Origin: Halichondria panicea
Taxonomy: Eukaryota; Porifera; Demospongiae; Suberitida; Halichondriidae
Length of the DNA stretch: 64,000 bases
Assembly (NCBI RefSeq): GCF_963675165.1
Contig: NC_087389.1
Span: 2,390,001 to 2,454,000 of the forward strand
Reading direction: 5' to 3'
The notes beneath the pieces are model-generated. The model saw only the letters and a list, made by a program, of their open reading frames with translations. It was not told where the DNA came from and did no database searches. This document shows, one piece after another, positions 48,301-62,400 of this stretch (its first letter is position 1; each line of letters opens with the position of its first letter). Both the position numbers and the translations under genes were made by a program.

Positions 48301-51300
48301 TATCCAGTGCAGCAAATATAATTTATTAGCCACATAGTATCTCGTGATTTCGTCAAAGGTCAAAGGTTGCAATTAAATCCTGGATCTCTTCTCTCAAGCT
48401 GCATGGTTTGTCTGAGGCGCGATAGCTCAACCGATTTCTTACATGTAAAACATAAGGCCAGGTGGTGTTAATGACCTTTTGACACTGTCACACTTTCACT
48501 TAGTCTCGCGAGCAGCTGTCGAAGGGGGAAGGACGTCTGGTCGAAGTGGCCGCTTTTCTGTGATACTCAGGAATGTGACATGTGTATGATATTACTGTTG
48601 TCATAACATGCCACTCTAATTGATCATTGTTAACCATTGTCAGAACACGTCATAATAATACCAAAATTAATGTTTAAGAAGAAAAGCACAGTATCTTAAT
48701 AGTCTGCGAAGAGTATTGTTCTCTACAAGAAGGAAGAATAGTACAGAGTCCCACTACAGGACGCATTATTCCCTCAAGAGCTGCTCCCAGACAAACACGT
48801 TTCTAGATCTATTATAATTATATTCACAACATTTCTTTCACAAAACTTTTACAGCAAGCTTTTGGGTTTGAGCTTCTTATAATCCAGCTTTATGGCAGCA
48901 ACACTGTCACGAATAGCAGTCTTTTGTGCAGAGAAATATAGCTTCTAGTCTATACTGCTTATCTTTATAGAGCACACTTCCTTTCTACAGGTTACGTAAA
49001 ACCACACCCAAAATATTTAATTATTGAAGTCTAGCAATCTGATTGGTGCGACAACATTCTGAAACGGGCACATGGAAAAGCGCCCACTTCAACCAGACGT
49101 CCTTCCCCCTTCGACGGCTGCTCGCAAGACTAACTTTCACTGGGTCACAAGGGCTGACCATAATTATGTGCTATAATTATTGCATGAAAATTGGCTGATG
49201 GTCAGCTGCTATTTTGTACACTATGCTGCGAGTGCAATACTGAATTAGCAGCACAAATAACTGCTGTGTATATAACACAGCTAAGGGTCATAGTTAATTG
49301 CCAGAGGCCAAGTGCCACTTGCCTTATTACCTTTGCTGCATGTATATATACAAGATGTAGAACATAATAATTTTTATTATGATGTAAACATATAAGTACT
49401 GAAATATTGCCATCAGCTGGTATACAAGAGAGTGAGCAATACAAGCTGTAATTATCTTGCTATGTGTGTTTGCAGGTTTTATAGCGGAATTTGTATGCGT
49501 GGGTATGGGTGCTGCGTGGGTATCGGTGCAACTATTGCCCATTACCGTAAATGCACTCCTAAAGTTGGTTATGTACATTTAACATCAGCTTGTACTGACA
49601 GCTAGTATGCTTAAATTCTTGCCCACCGTTACAAACCCTTCTCGTGCAAAGTACAATGTACGCTGCAAGTATACAAGCATCAAATTTTTTTAAGCTTTTA
49701 GCTACGTATAAATGCAAGCCAAAAGCTTGTACTCTATTGTGATATATAATAGTTGTCATTGATTTAAAGAAATTGAGTACATTCGTACAATCTATTACGT
49801 CCGTCACGAGGAAAAGTAGCAGTCACGTACAGGACTTAAAATTCACCCATCATCTATCAAAAAATTAATGTTTGGTATGGAAGTTTTGGTTATAAAGTTC
49901 CAGTGTGATGGGGTTTCAGTAAAAACAATCTCTGAATTGTATGTTTAACCACGGAATTGCTCTACATGTACATAATAGTATAATGTAAATGTATAATAAT
50001 TTGTGCAATCAAATATAATTATGCAGATCACTCGGCAGATCAGACACGTCAGTGCCAAGAATGTAAGCCTAGTGTCCAAGTACAGACATGAGATGGGTCT
50101 CCGTAAGAAGCTTCACAACCAACTAGTGGAGCTGCGGGGAAACATCAGGGTCTTCTGTCGAGTGAGGCCAGTCATTGCCGAGGATGGGACAGGTGAGTGT
50201 GGGGAGGGGCTAGGGTCATTGATTGCCTGACCCCTCATCATGTACTTCCCTGGTTTTCTATTCTTGAGTGTACTTGGTCTAATTAAACCACCTGTTTTCG
50301 AATGCCAAATTCTTTCGATTAAAACATTCGACGTGATAAAATATTGAGTGTGTGGAGGGTGAAATTGATAGCATATCAATTAATTTCAATTCACAAAAGA
50401 TTAACATAATGAAAGCACCGCGGGTGCTGATGCCTCGGTGGAGGTGCCAAAGCTACATAACATAAAACTACTAGCTAGCTTTTATACATACATTGATTAT
50501 AATTATCAAGATGATCTAATTTTGCTGCATTGTACATGTAATCGCAGGAAACTCAAATAGTGGGTAATAATCGACCGTGATTGTTGTTAAAAACGATCGA
50601 TGCCAAAAGTTCAAGTCTGAAGTCAGCAGAGCCTTGCAGCTCTCTTCTCACTCTTGCAGCTACCAATAGCTAGCGTTCTAGTGCAGAGCTAACTACTAAG
50701 TACAGTAGCAACATTCGGTGAACAAGTTTTGCTACGGACTCTTCTGAAAAGGCTGCAATGGCATTCCAAGTAAGCAAAACTAGGCATAACTCGAGAACGA
50801 AGCTTTATTTTGCAAATCCACGAATTAAAATCCAAGAAAACATGACTAGAAGCCTATAGAAACTCTTACTTGCACTTCATTGATCCTTGTGCAGCTGTAG
50901 CAGTCTACACACACACACAGACACACGCACAGACAGACACACAAACACACTACCGTATACCTCGCTTGCGCATGCGCACCGAGGCATAATTACTGTACAT
51001 GTATACATGGGGCGTGGCACTGTGGGTGGAGCTGAAGTAGCACGTGGAACCAGTTCCAAGCATGGCAGCATAGAATAATATAGTAGTACGGCCACCTCAA
51101 TATAATGTACATGTACCGGCCATTTAGTTTGGCACGGATTGCAAGCTAGATGTTTACTGCACAAAACTCACCCTGAAGTACGGCCGGCCACTCTAGCTAT
51201 TCCGTATATTCCCCAAACTAATACGTTTATTACGGCCGGATATGACGTTTTGGGTGTGGACAGGGTTACACAGCAGAATCATTAATTATCCTTCATTTAA

Positions 51301-54300
51301 TATCCTCGAGACAAGAACTGCAAAATTAATGATTAGTCATTACATTTGAAGTAAAGTCGTTTTTAAGCTGCGGCTATTTCCTGAAATACATCTGTATACA
51401 GCCAACTCGCTATTCCGGCCAAGCTACACTGTCCAAAGGGTGACCGGATTAACGAGAGTCTACTGTACATGTAGCTAGCTCTAGTACTAATATGGCTGCC
51501 ACGCTAGCAAAGGATACTACTATTTGAGAGTGGCCTCTGATCAAGCATATACGGTATAATATGTCATGGCCACAAGTGTAAGCCTCAATTTGAGGCCGCG
51601 GGTGGGCGTATACTCAAGTGAAAACTCACCGTTCACGATTATACGCCCATTCCCCAAACTTCTTGCAGAAAAGGGGAGCGTATACTTTCGCGAGGGTACA
51701 GTATATGCATTCGAAACCTCGGTATACAATAATTGTATCGAGATATGCATGTATCTCACACTCTATTCATTTCATGTCTCTATCCCACTTGCAGGCTCCC
51801 AGGCTGAGTTGGTCGTTATTCCTGACAGTGATGACAATGGTGTGGTGCGAGTGCGGAGCAGGGGCACATGGAAGACCTTTGACCTTGACCGAGTGTTCAG
51901 CATTGGCTCCAGGCAAGAAGAGGTGCTGTGTACAAGTTTGTAAATGTCAGAAACACTACCGTATTACTAGAATGTTTTGCGAGCATCACTTTGCGAGTAT
52001 TAATCCAAAAGATAGCATGTAGCTGGCTGTAATCATCACATGACACCCTGTATTAAAAAGGGGATCGACAACTTGCACACAGTGGTAATGAGAAACAGTT
52101 TCTTTATTAAGAGTATAAATGTAAACTCCACAACCTAATATGTGTGGAAATCAATGACAAAAGGCTTAGTTATACACTTGACTGTTAATTGTAAGGTAAT
52201 GACTTACAGGCAACCATTTATAGTTAGAACATGGGCATGAGGTATCTATGTGTTATGAGGGACAATATAACCATGCATAGATACCGAAACTGATTTAGAT
52301 CCCAAACCTATTGGCTAGAAATACACTTAGCAACAGTCAACCTAGCAAATGATTTCTTTCTTTTGAAATGTCTGAAGTTGTCATCTCCTAAATCTGTGGC
52401 TCTATGTACTAAAAACCATTCAAGTCGGCCCTCATTATATAGTCCAAGCTCCACCCACAAAACGGAAACCAGCTCCTCTCCCAGATTTGCAGCAAACAAG
52501 CCCAGCTTGGAAATGAGCGGCTTCTACTAACTCTCGAACAAAGCAAAAAATAGGAAGAAACGTAAGCTAGAATTTGCAACAAACAAGCCCAACAAAATTA
52601 ATAAGCCCAGCAAACGAGTGGCTCCTACTATGCGAAAGGTTAAAATCCAAGCACTACAGTTTGTACATCCAGTTCCTCCCCCAGCATTGCAGCAAACAAG
52701 CCCAGCACACTGCCAAATAAACGAGCGGCTCCTAATTTCGAACAAAGCCCTTCTATTCTGTTATGTTTGTTATATGCTACTAGACTAAGCATCTAACTAT
52801 AATGACTGTGTATATCCTTGTAAATGCATGAAAACCCACACTGTGGATGCAGCATCGTGCCCAAATAAAAAGTTATCTATCTATTTATCTATCTAAATCA
52901 CAATGTACAATGTAATGTTGATGTTGTCCAGTACTATGTTCCCTACACTCAAATGGGATCTAACAAGTAATAGTATAATTATTATTGTGTCCACCCCACC
53001 AAAAAGATCATAGTAAGTTTTTAATGCATGCTCTTTCATTCCATATTCCATTCCATTTCGCATTCCAGCTTTTACACTAGCTACATATAATTATCCTTAC
53101 GCAAAACCTAATTACCAGTATACTAATTACATACGATTCTTGCTAGAGTGCAAATAGAATTTTTGATTTGTCTCATTCGTAAAGGGTTAATTTTTACCAG
53201 CTTGCCAGAATAGAATTTTTGATTTGTACGTCTCATTTGTACAAATCAAAAATTCTATTTGCACTCTGGCAAGCTGATAAAAATTAACCCTTTACGAATG
53301 AGACAAATCAAAAAGGGTTTTTTTACCAGCAAAGTATTCTAGTAATATGATAGTTTGAGACCACCTCTTTTGTATTACAATACCATCGTACATGCACGTA
53401 TATTATATGTAGCACAAGTATCGTGTTGTACATCATTAGGCATACGGTATCAGGGGCTTTTAAAGAGAAGAGGGCATGCAACTCACAATCTATAGGTGTA
53501 TTGATCACTAAACTTTGTAAGCAGGATATAAGAATCCAGTAGTGGCAAGTCAAGCATCCCGTTCACACGGAATAGTATTAAGTATGAAGTTTGCAGAGTC
53601 TGAGAACAGCCTGAGTTGCATGCCCTCTTTTCTTTTGAGAAGCCTTTGAGGGCACAGAGGCATAGCTTATTAGAGCTCTGTGGCATTGGTGCATGTGCAG
53701 GTATTCTCTGAGGTAAAGGCACTGGTGACCTCGTGTATGGACGGTTACAATGTGTGCATCTTCGCTTATGGCCAGACTGGTTCCGGAAAAACATTCACTA
53801 TGCAGGTACACATGTAAAGTACATGTAGCTGTATTCACAGCAGTGACTAACTATTTTTTGCTGGTACCATGTTTTTTGTTCATTGTTTGGGTCTAGGAGA
53901 TTTTTAACGTACACTGTATGGACGGTTACAATGTGTGCATCTTCGCTTATGGCCAGACTGTATACCCTGGTAGAAGCACAAACCTAGCTGCGAGTACAAC
54001 TTCCATTGGTTGCTTTACCTGTTTAACACAATATACACGTACGTAGCAACAAATTGCAAACATACAGTAACCTACAGATAATTATCACCTGACCTGTACA
54101 CAGTTACAAAAGTTCTACACACAGGTGCATTTAGTGTCTCAAGAACAGATCGTTGAACTAGTGCTACCAAAATACATGTACCACCGTTACCAACTTTTGT
54201 TTTGTCATACAGGGCCCTTCATCTAATCCTGGTCTCAACCAGCGAGCTTTGCAGGAACTGTTCCACCTGGTAGAGGAACGGCACACTGACTACGATTACA

Positions 54301-57300
54301 GCATTGTGGTATCAGTGCTGGAAATTTACAATGAGTGTGTGCGAGACCTCCTCTCAGTTGACCCCACACATAAGCTGGACATCAAGCAGGGCTCAGATGG
54401 AGTGTACGTGCCAGGGCTCACACAGGTGGCTGTCTCTCAGCTTGAGGAAGTGAATGAGGTAGTATGTGCAAGAGCGCCATGGGCATCCTTGTGTCTAATT
54501 TGCATGTCATACATTAGCCTCGTTCCCAGCCGCGTTGCCTCTAAAATAACGCTAGGTCGCCAACTAGGCCTACATGGTATTGATTGTATCTGGGCGTGGT
54601 TAGGAACAAAAAAAAAACAAAAGTAGAGAGATCAACACGCACCTGTCGACAAGGGCCGGCTGCCTACTAGCTTGTAGTCTATCACAAATGACAGCAATTG
54701 ATAGCAAAGAGATTTGCCATATACCATGTTGAAAACAAGTTAGACAGACAAAGACGTCCTTCCGACAGGAGCTGGGCCTTTTCTGCAATGAGAGTGAGGC
54801 CTTCTTGCTTCAGCAAGACAATGTATGCGGTAATCTGAACAACTTAAACTTGCTCTACCTAGCTAGCTAGATGATCTATAATTACTTGAGAGCATACACG
54901 ATTACAAACTTATACGGGGATACAGGGAAATTTGACAAGAAAGAATCTTTGCTTTTGTTTCCGGTTTCTAACCACACCCAGATACAATCAATACCAGGCC
55001 GTATTTTTCAATTTCGTTCTGTTAAAGAAAAATCAGCCTGGGACAATGTACATGTATGCGGTAATCTGAACAACTTAAACTTGCTGTAGCTAGCTAGCTA
55101 GATGATCTATAATTACTTGAGAGCATACACGATTACAAACTTATACGGGGATACAGGAAAATTTGACAAGAAAGAATCTTTGCTTTTGTTTCCGGTTTCT
55201 AACCACACCCAGATACAATCAATACCAGGCCGTATTTTTCAATTTCGTTCTGTTAAAGAAAAATCGGCCTGGGACCGAGGCTAGTCCATACATTAGCCTC
55301 GATCTCAGGCCGATCCGTCTCCAATTGAATGCTAGGTCGCCTCCTCGGCCTGGTATTGATTGTATCTGGGCGTGACCGGAAACTGGTAAGTATCAAGAGG
55401 AATGCTATGTACTGTAAAATCTTCAGTTCATCACAGTTGGCTAAAATACAGTGATATAATGATATAATGACACTAGAAGTTAATACTCTGTAGAGTGCAC
55501 AGCAGTACTGCGTCCATAATAAATGCAGATGTTTAGAAGCGAAGATCTCAAACAAGAGCTTCCAGAAAGACTTAATAAATACTGCGTTGGATATGCCTGC
55601 TAAGCCTTCAGGTGGCGTAACAAAGATTGTGTGTTCACAGTGCATCAAGAGACAGTAGAATCCTGACATCGCTGGTCAAGATAGCAACCGCAAGTGTTGA
55701 AAGAGCCATTCCACGTCAGTAGTTTTAGTGCAGGTAGTTCTATAAAATCGGCCCCTTGGGAAGGACACGAATGGCGGCACTGGGGCATCCTCTTTCAATG
55801 AGTTCGCACCCATCAGCTAGGAGGAGTACGACTGGGGTTGGAGGGGAAGGTTCCATTTTGCTCCTGTATACAAATTAGTATGAACTTAAATTCACCATTC
55901 CACTATACATTTTGTAACTCACAGTGATGGTCCACACAAAACTAGCCTCGATCCCAGGCTGCACTTCCTTGAAGGCTGGTGAAGGAGGCTAACACAACAC
56001 CAGTGCCAGTGCCGTAATGTCATATCCAGATACATGTACCAAGGATTGGGCTATAGGCTATAGTGTACAATTTCCATTGATGAAAGGGTATTATTGATTT
56101 ATATCGCTCACCACTTGTGGACACACCTGAGCAAGAGATCGATGGCCGGAGTCTGACTCTACCATGTGTATCTGGCAATCAATGGTCTAATCAAGCGCTT
56201 GTATTAAATTGTGTAGTCAATCAAAGGTAGCCAACTGATAGCAGAAACTTGAGAACCTAGGTCTGTTCTTTCACAAGAGTGATGCTCCGTCTTCCTTCGC
56301 ACAAGACAGCTCCTCACACTCTAGCTAAGCCTATATCTATGACAAACTGAACTTGCAAAGAATAGACCTATGACACGGAGTTCTTTGTGATTTTACGGAG
56401 TAAGTATGCTTACGTACACTATTAGTGTTTCTATTCGCTACACCTTGCTCAGGTATTCGCTCTTTTTGAGCGAATACCTGAGCAACCACAGCAACCACAG
56501 CACATGCCCAGATACACTCCCAGATACAATCAATACCAGGCCGAGGAGGCGACCTAGCGTTCAATTGGAGACGGATCGGCCTGGGATCGAGGCTAGTCAT
56601 ACATCTACATGCATAATTATACTGTATGAGGCACTCAGGCCGTTATTTGTACACATGTACATGTACATGTATATATGTATATACGAATGTATACCGTATA
56701 CCGTATAGCGCGAAATTTTCGAGGGGCTTAATTTTTGCGGATTTCGTGGGTTAGAATTCTACACGAAAATAAGTCCACGAAAATTGTTAAATTACCTGCA
56801 ATAACGTGCAAAGATTTAAGGCGTGGCTTCCGGTTAGCAGTCATTTCCGCGAACATTGTGCAACGAAATGGCTTTTAGAGGCCAATCCACGAAATATAAG
56901 TGCCTCGAAAATTTCGCGCTATACGGTAATCTGGTTAATAAGCGCACTTGGTTAATAAGTGTACATCAACTAATAGGCGCACACTGGTTAGCAGACCAAG
57001 AGCCTGGATAGAAGGCGCATGGTTTTCTGCACAGTTCTCTGTCCCAACAACTGGTCTCCACACTTATACCACACTTACGTCACCACTAATTGGTCTCCAC
57101 ACTTATACCACACTTACGTCACCACTAATTGATCTTATTGGTCAACAGCTGTAGGATATATAGAATATTAGCATACAGCCCCAGGCATGCACAGTTTTTC
57201 AATTTGTTTTTTCATTTGTTCAAGAAAGTAGGCAAAGAGAAAAGAGCCATGCTTGACAGTACTAAGACTCAAAGTGACGGCAGAAACACAGAAGGTGCTC

Positions 57301-59379
57301 TCCAACAAGATGGCTAAGCTTCCATGGGTCCATGGGCGTGGTTTAGATACATTTTATTCAATTTCGACTTTAGTAAGGGACGTCGAATGGTCAACGCTTG
57401 GACCAAGGAAGCTCTTGAGTATCTGTAGGAGTCGACGTGTTGCTCAACTAGCTCTTTGACACCTGCAAATTTGACATAGTCTTGTTCTTTTTTGCAGTCT
57501 GCATCGTGGATTGAATTATTGCTAGGGGGAGGTCCTTTTATAGTTTTGCGGTCACGTGGTATAAGTCAGATATGCCACATCTACTTGGAGGATATGCACC
57601 CCATATATATCTTCCTCTTAGGTGTGGTATATCCTCTACTTCTTTATAGATATAAGTATCTTTCACTACCCGTAGCTATGTTACTGCTGTCAGATATGAC
57701 TATAGACCTTTTGCAGACAATGATTAAAACGTCATGGGCGTGGTTAATTTCTATAAGCGCACCTGGATAATAGGCGCGTAGAGGTCTGCTCTTTTCCCTA
57801 TAGGTGCATGCGCTTACTAACCAGATTATACGGTATACATGTACTGTGCAGGTGTTTACTCTGGGGCATGAGAACCGATCGACGGGAGCGACCAAGATGA
57901 ACATTCAGAGCAGTCGTAGCCATGCCCTCCTCTGTATCATTGTCATGGGACTTAACAGAACCACTGGAGTGCAGACCATTGGTATGTCATCCCACTGGAA
58001 TGTGTAAAATGTACAACATGTGCATTAGGCATTCATGAGGTAGCTTCAGATTCATCATGTGTCTTCCCTCCCATCCATGCACCGCTCAGGTAAGCTGAAC
58101 CTGATTGACCTAGCCGGTAGTGAGAGATTGGATAAGTCAGGCTCTGATGGCATGAGGCTGGAGGAGGCCAAACACATCAATAAGTCTCTCAGCTCCTTGG
58201 GTGACGTCATTCACCACCTCCGTGCCAAGTCCTCTCACACACCCTATAGGAACTCTAAGCTTACCTACCTTCTACAAGACTCTCTCTGTAAGTAAAATAC
58301 AGCTAATAAAGTTCCTGTTGCATTTACGTAGTACCGTACTTTACCGAGATTACGCCCACCCCCACTTTTGAGTGAAAGTTCCTAATGGCTAATTTGCCTC
58401 GACAATACGCCCACCAGGAAGTGAATACATTTGTCAGTGAGCAAGTTGTCAAGAAAAGATTTAGCAGTTTATTGTGTACCCTGGTTAGCTGGTTAGCTCT
58501 GAATATAGCTAGATATAATGCTAGATATAGCTAGATCCTATTTGCAAGTACTGCATGGCATAAGAGACAAGGACACTCTTCTCTGAATCTCTGTTGATCA
58601 GTTATTGAAGTACTCTGACAGTGACAAGGAACAACCCTTCTGATGCAGAATCTTGACTCTTTATACCTTACCCATGCATTACATTGATGTATTCATTGTA
58701 TTTCAAGAGCCAAGAGGCCTCATACCCAGACAGAAAAAATAGTTTCATAATAAGTGGGCTTAATTTCGAGGCAAACACCTGGGTGGGCTTAATTTCGAGG
58801 TAACACTACTGTTTTCGAAATTAAGCCCATCCCACCTGTAGCTACTTTGTAGCATGCAATTAGGGTGGGCGTAATCTCGGTAGAGTACGGTACATGCGTA
58901 TAGTACGCTGATATACCCTTGTTAAATAATTCCGGTCACACCCATGCAGCTCTGCAGCTATCGTGAACTTTGTAGCAGCTAGATGTTCGAGCGTAAAACC
59001 GTTTTTTATGTTCAATTACTGTAGATCTACTTTGAAGTGCAGAGCATGGAGCTCCGTCTTCGATATAAATGAAAGCAACACCGCGAGTGCTGATGCCTCG
59101 ATGGAGCCTTGCAGCTCTCTTCTCACTCTTGCAGCTACCAATAGCTAGCGTTCTAGTGCAGACCTAACCACTACTAAGTAGAATAGCAACACTCCATGGA
59201 CACGTTTTGCTACACACTCTTCTGAAAGGCTATAAAAACATTCCAAGTTAGCAAAACTAGGCAGAACTCGAAAACGAAGCATTATTTTGCAAATTCACGA
59301 ATTACAATCCAAGAAAACATGACTAAAAGCATATACGTATAGTTACACTTCATTGATCCTTGAATAACTGTAGCAGTCT

Positions 59380-59410
<31 letters not shown>

Positions 59411-62400
59411 ACCGTATACCTCACTTGCGCATGCCATGATTATGCTCTTATGCTGTGCATGTATAGCACGTACCTAATGGTAGCTCACTCGAGCCACGCC
59501 CATCCCATCTCATAAAGTGGCCATGCAGCAGTGGACGTGCGAAGCATTAATTGGTTTTTCTCTTTCAGACTACATTTGTACATGTATGTACTTCTAGGTG
59601 TCTGTAAGAATCAGTTCGGTTTCGCCAATTTTGCTCAAAAGCAGCGATACATTGAATGGCTTGTTATCGAAGTCAACACAAAGCGGCGAAAATATAATTA
59701 TAACCACAATGAAAAATAGAATTTTAAGCTTACACAACAACATTTTAAGCTTACACTAACAACTCGGCTAGAGAGACCAAATTAATTTCTGTTAGCGTAG
59801 ATAGTTGTGTAGATACGTACTTTCGTGGTTACATTGTTTACACTCACAGAATGTAGCTATGAATCCAATTAGCAGTTTGTGTAAGTCAACACACTATTGC
59901 AAGCTCATGTACCAAGTCATGCACCAAGAGCACAGAAAGTTTCACACACCTTTTGGCGTAGGAGATGCTCGCTAGCTTTGTCAGTGTAGCGCTCATGCGG
60001 CCCAGAACGTCTAAGGGCATCATAGACCTGTTATTGTTGTCCCTCTAAAAAGTCGGCCTAGTTGCTTGCCTGCAACAGAAACGCAGAGTACTACGCACAT
60101 GAAACAGCCTCTACTGTATAGTCAAAAGTAGGAGAAAACCAATTAGTGACTATAGGGTCAAGTGTTTTGCACGTCCAGGGAGTGACCGTATTAATTAATT
60201 TTGTGAAACTTCGCTAGCAGTGTCTGAACGATTCAAATTTTGGACAAGAATGTTTCATTAGTGACCCTGGCATTCCTCCTCTGCAATAAGAGAGTAGAAC
60301 CTGAGTCGCCATCTGCCTTATGAAACCCTGTGCAGAATGTCCTGCATGGAGATGACTGACTGTACTTGGAGAAAGTGCTCCCCAAGAAACTCACTTACTT
60401 ACTTTATCAGTCAGACAAAGTGTGGTGGAATGAGAAAATGTTTGGGGTTGATGTGGCGTTTTCCTGCAGATATATAATAAACACAGCAAGCAAACGAACT
60501 GCTAATCCTGTGTAAACCTACCGGTTTTACTTACGCAATTTATGTAGCTGTACAAATTCTGGGTACCGGTATATATACATGTACCTTTAATCAAGGTAAC
60601 AAAATAATGAGCTTCGATTGTCAGCTCCAGAGTTCTTACAAATGAACTGAAGTACTAACCCTTGGCTGTTTACATGAATATATGTTGTGGTAACTCTGAC
60701 TATCTCTTTAGACTTACCTTATTATGCCTCGAGGGGTAGCCGCACGAGTGATACGGTAAAGCTGACTGTGTGTCTGTCTGTCTTTGTGTCTATTCCAGCT
60801 ATAACTGCTCAACGGTGCAATGTGACAGCTTCTATAGGCTGCAAGCCACGTTCTATTGGATTTTGATTTGTGGATTTGCAACCTAAAGCTTGCTAATTTT
60901 ATAGCATCATCTGTTCGCACAAAGTTACTCTTCAACTTATGAGTTAGCCTAGCACTAAAGCGTTAGGTTTTTGTTAAAGTTAACAAAAACCTGACGCTCT
61001 AGTGCTACAAGAGTCAGAATAGAGCTGGGATGCAGTATCCTCCGCGACCTAGTATTGATTGTATCTGGGCGTGACCGGAAATTGTACTTAATAATTTGTG
61101 CCAAGTACAGTGGCAGTGATATGATCATAAATGACACTAGAAATTAATTATATAGTCCATGTGGACAATCGCTGTTTTTTGTAGAGTATATTGCATTCCA
61201 TAGAAATAGACAGATGTTTAAAAGCAAGTATCTCAAACAAGAGCTTCCAGAGATACTGGATATGCAAACATTGTGTGTTCACAGTGCATAAAGAGACAGT
61301 AGAATCCTGACGTCACTGTCCAGGATAGCAACCAGAAGTGTTGAAAGAGCCATATCCACCTCAGGCTATGGTTTATAGTGTACAATTTCCAATGATGATA
61401 ATTATATCGCTCACGCTCACCTTGAGACAATACATTCCAGGCTTGCCTCAGGCTTAGGCTGGGCATATAGTACATACTAGCTGGCCAGAGTCTGAGTGTA
61501 TCTGGCAATCAATAGTCCTATCAAGTGCTTGTACTGTAATTGTGTAGTGAATCAAATGGTAGCCAACTTAACTGTACTGATAGCTGAAAAAAGACCGCTC
61601 ACACTCTGACAAAGTAAACTTGCTACCTATGACACGGAGACTACGTTGACTTTACGGAGTACGTATATGCTTACGTGCACCATTAGTGTTTCTATTCGCT
61701 CCCACCTTGTTCAGGTATTCGCTCGTTTTGAGCGAATACCCTGAGCAAGGTGGAGCAAATACAGCACATACCCAGATACAATACAATCAATACCAGGCCC
61801 AGTGTTAAATTGGAGACAAATCAACCTGGGAACGAGGCTAGGAGTGCAGCAGCCAATGCAAATTTTAACCTAGCTATTGCGTACACCTGCACATGCGCAT
61901 TCAATCCTACGTGTGAACAGAATACAATTTTTCTTCTTAAAACTATAACAGCTTCTAGCCACGTTCTCTTAGATTTTGATTAGTGGATTAGCAGCTTCTT
62001 TCTCGAGTACTCACATTGAAGGCTGTTGCAAGTCTCTTCAGAATATTTCGTAGCATCATTAATTTTGTTTGCACAAACTTCTTATGAGTTAGCCTTGCAC
62101 TAAAGCGCACTTTAGTAGCCATTAATTTTGTCCGCTTGACTTCTTGCAGACACACCCCTTATTCCTGTGGATCTAATGCGCATGCGCACTCATCTCCACG
62201 TGGTCCTCCTGGTAAGCCACAAAACACTACATATTTGATACACACCAATGATACACACACAGACACACTAGCGTATACCTCGCTTGCGCATGCGCACCGA
62301 GGCATTTGAATACTTGTGCATGAGGCTGGCAGAATGATATGAAGCCCACTTGCCCCACTTACCAGCCCACCAGCCAGAGAGAGAGAGAGAGAGAGACACA

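Noticed and set aside
50877-51164. Cys/Val-rich ORFs around microsatellites
   Set aside because: They are produced by CA/TG repeats and family E ends.
44408-51470. Regularly spaced short repeats as a possible CRISPR array
   Set aside because: They are dispersed MITE copies in a eukaryotic genome, with no array of equal repeats and spacers.
54871-55284. Two near-identical ORFs of 60-72 codons
   Set aside because: They come from the 231 bp tandem duplication in a non-coding element.
55253-55669. 138-codon minus-strand ORF, with a relative at 61233-61508
   Set aside because: The shared peptide comes from two copies of the same AGCCTCG element; there is no domain and no conserved start or stop.
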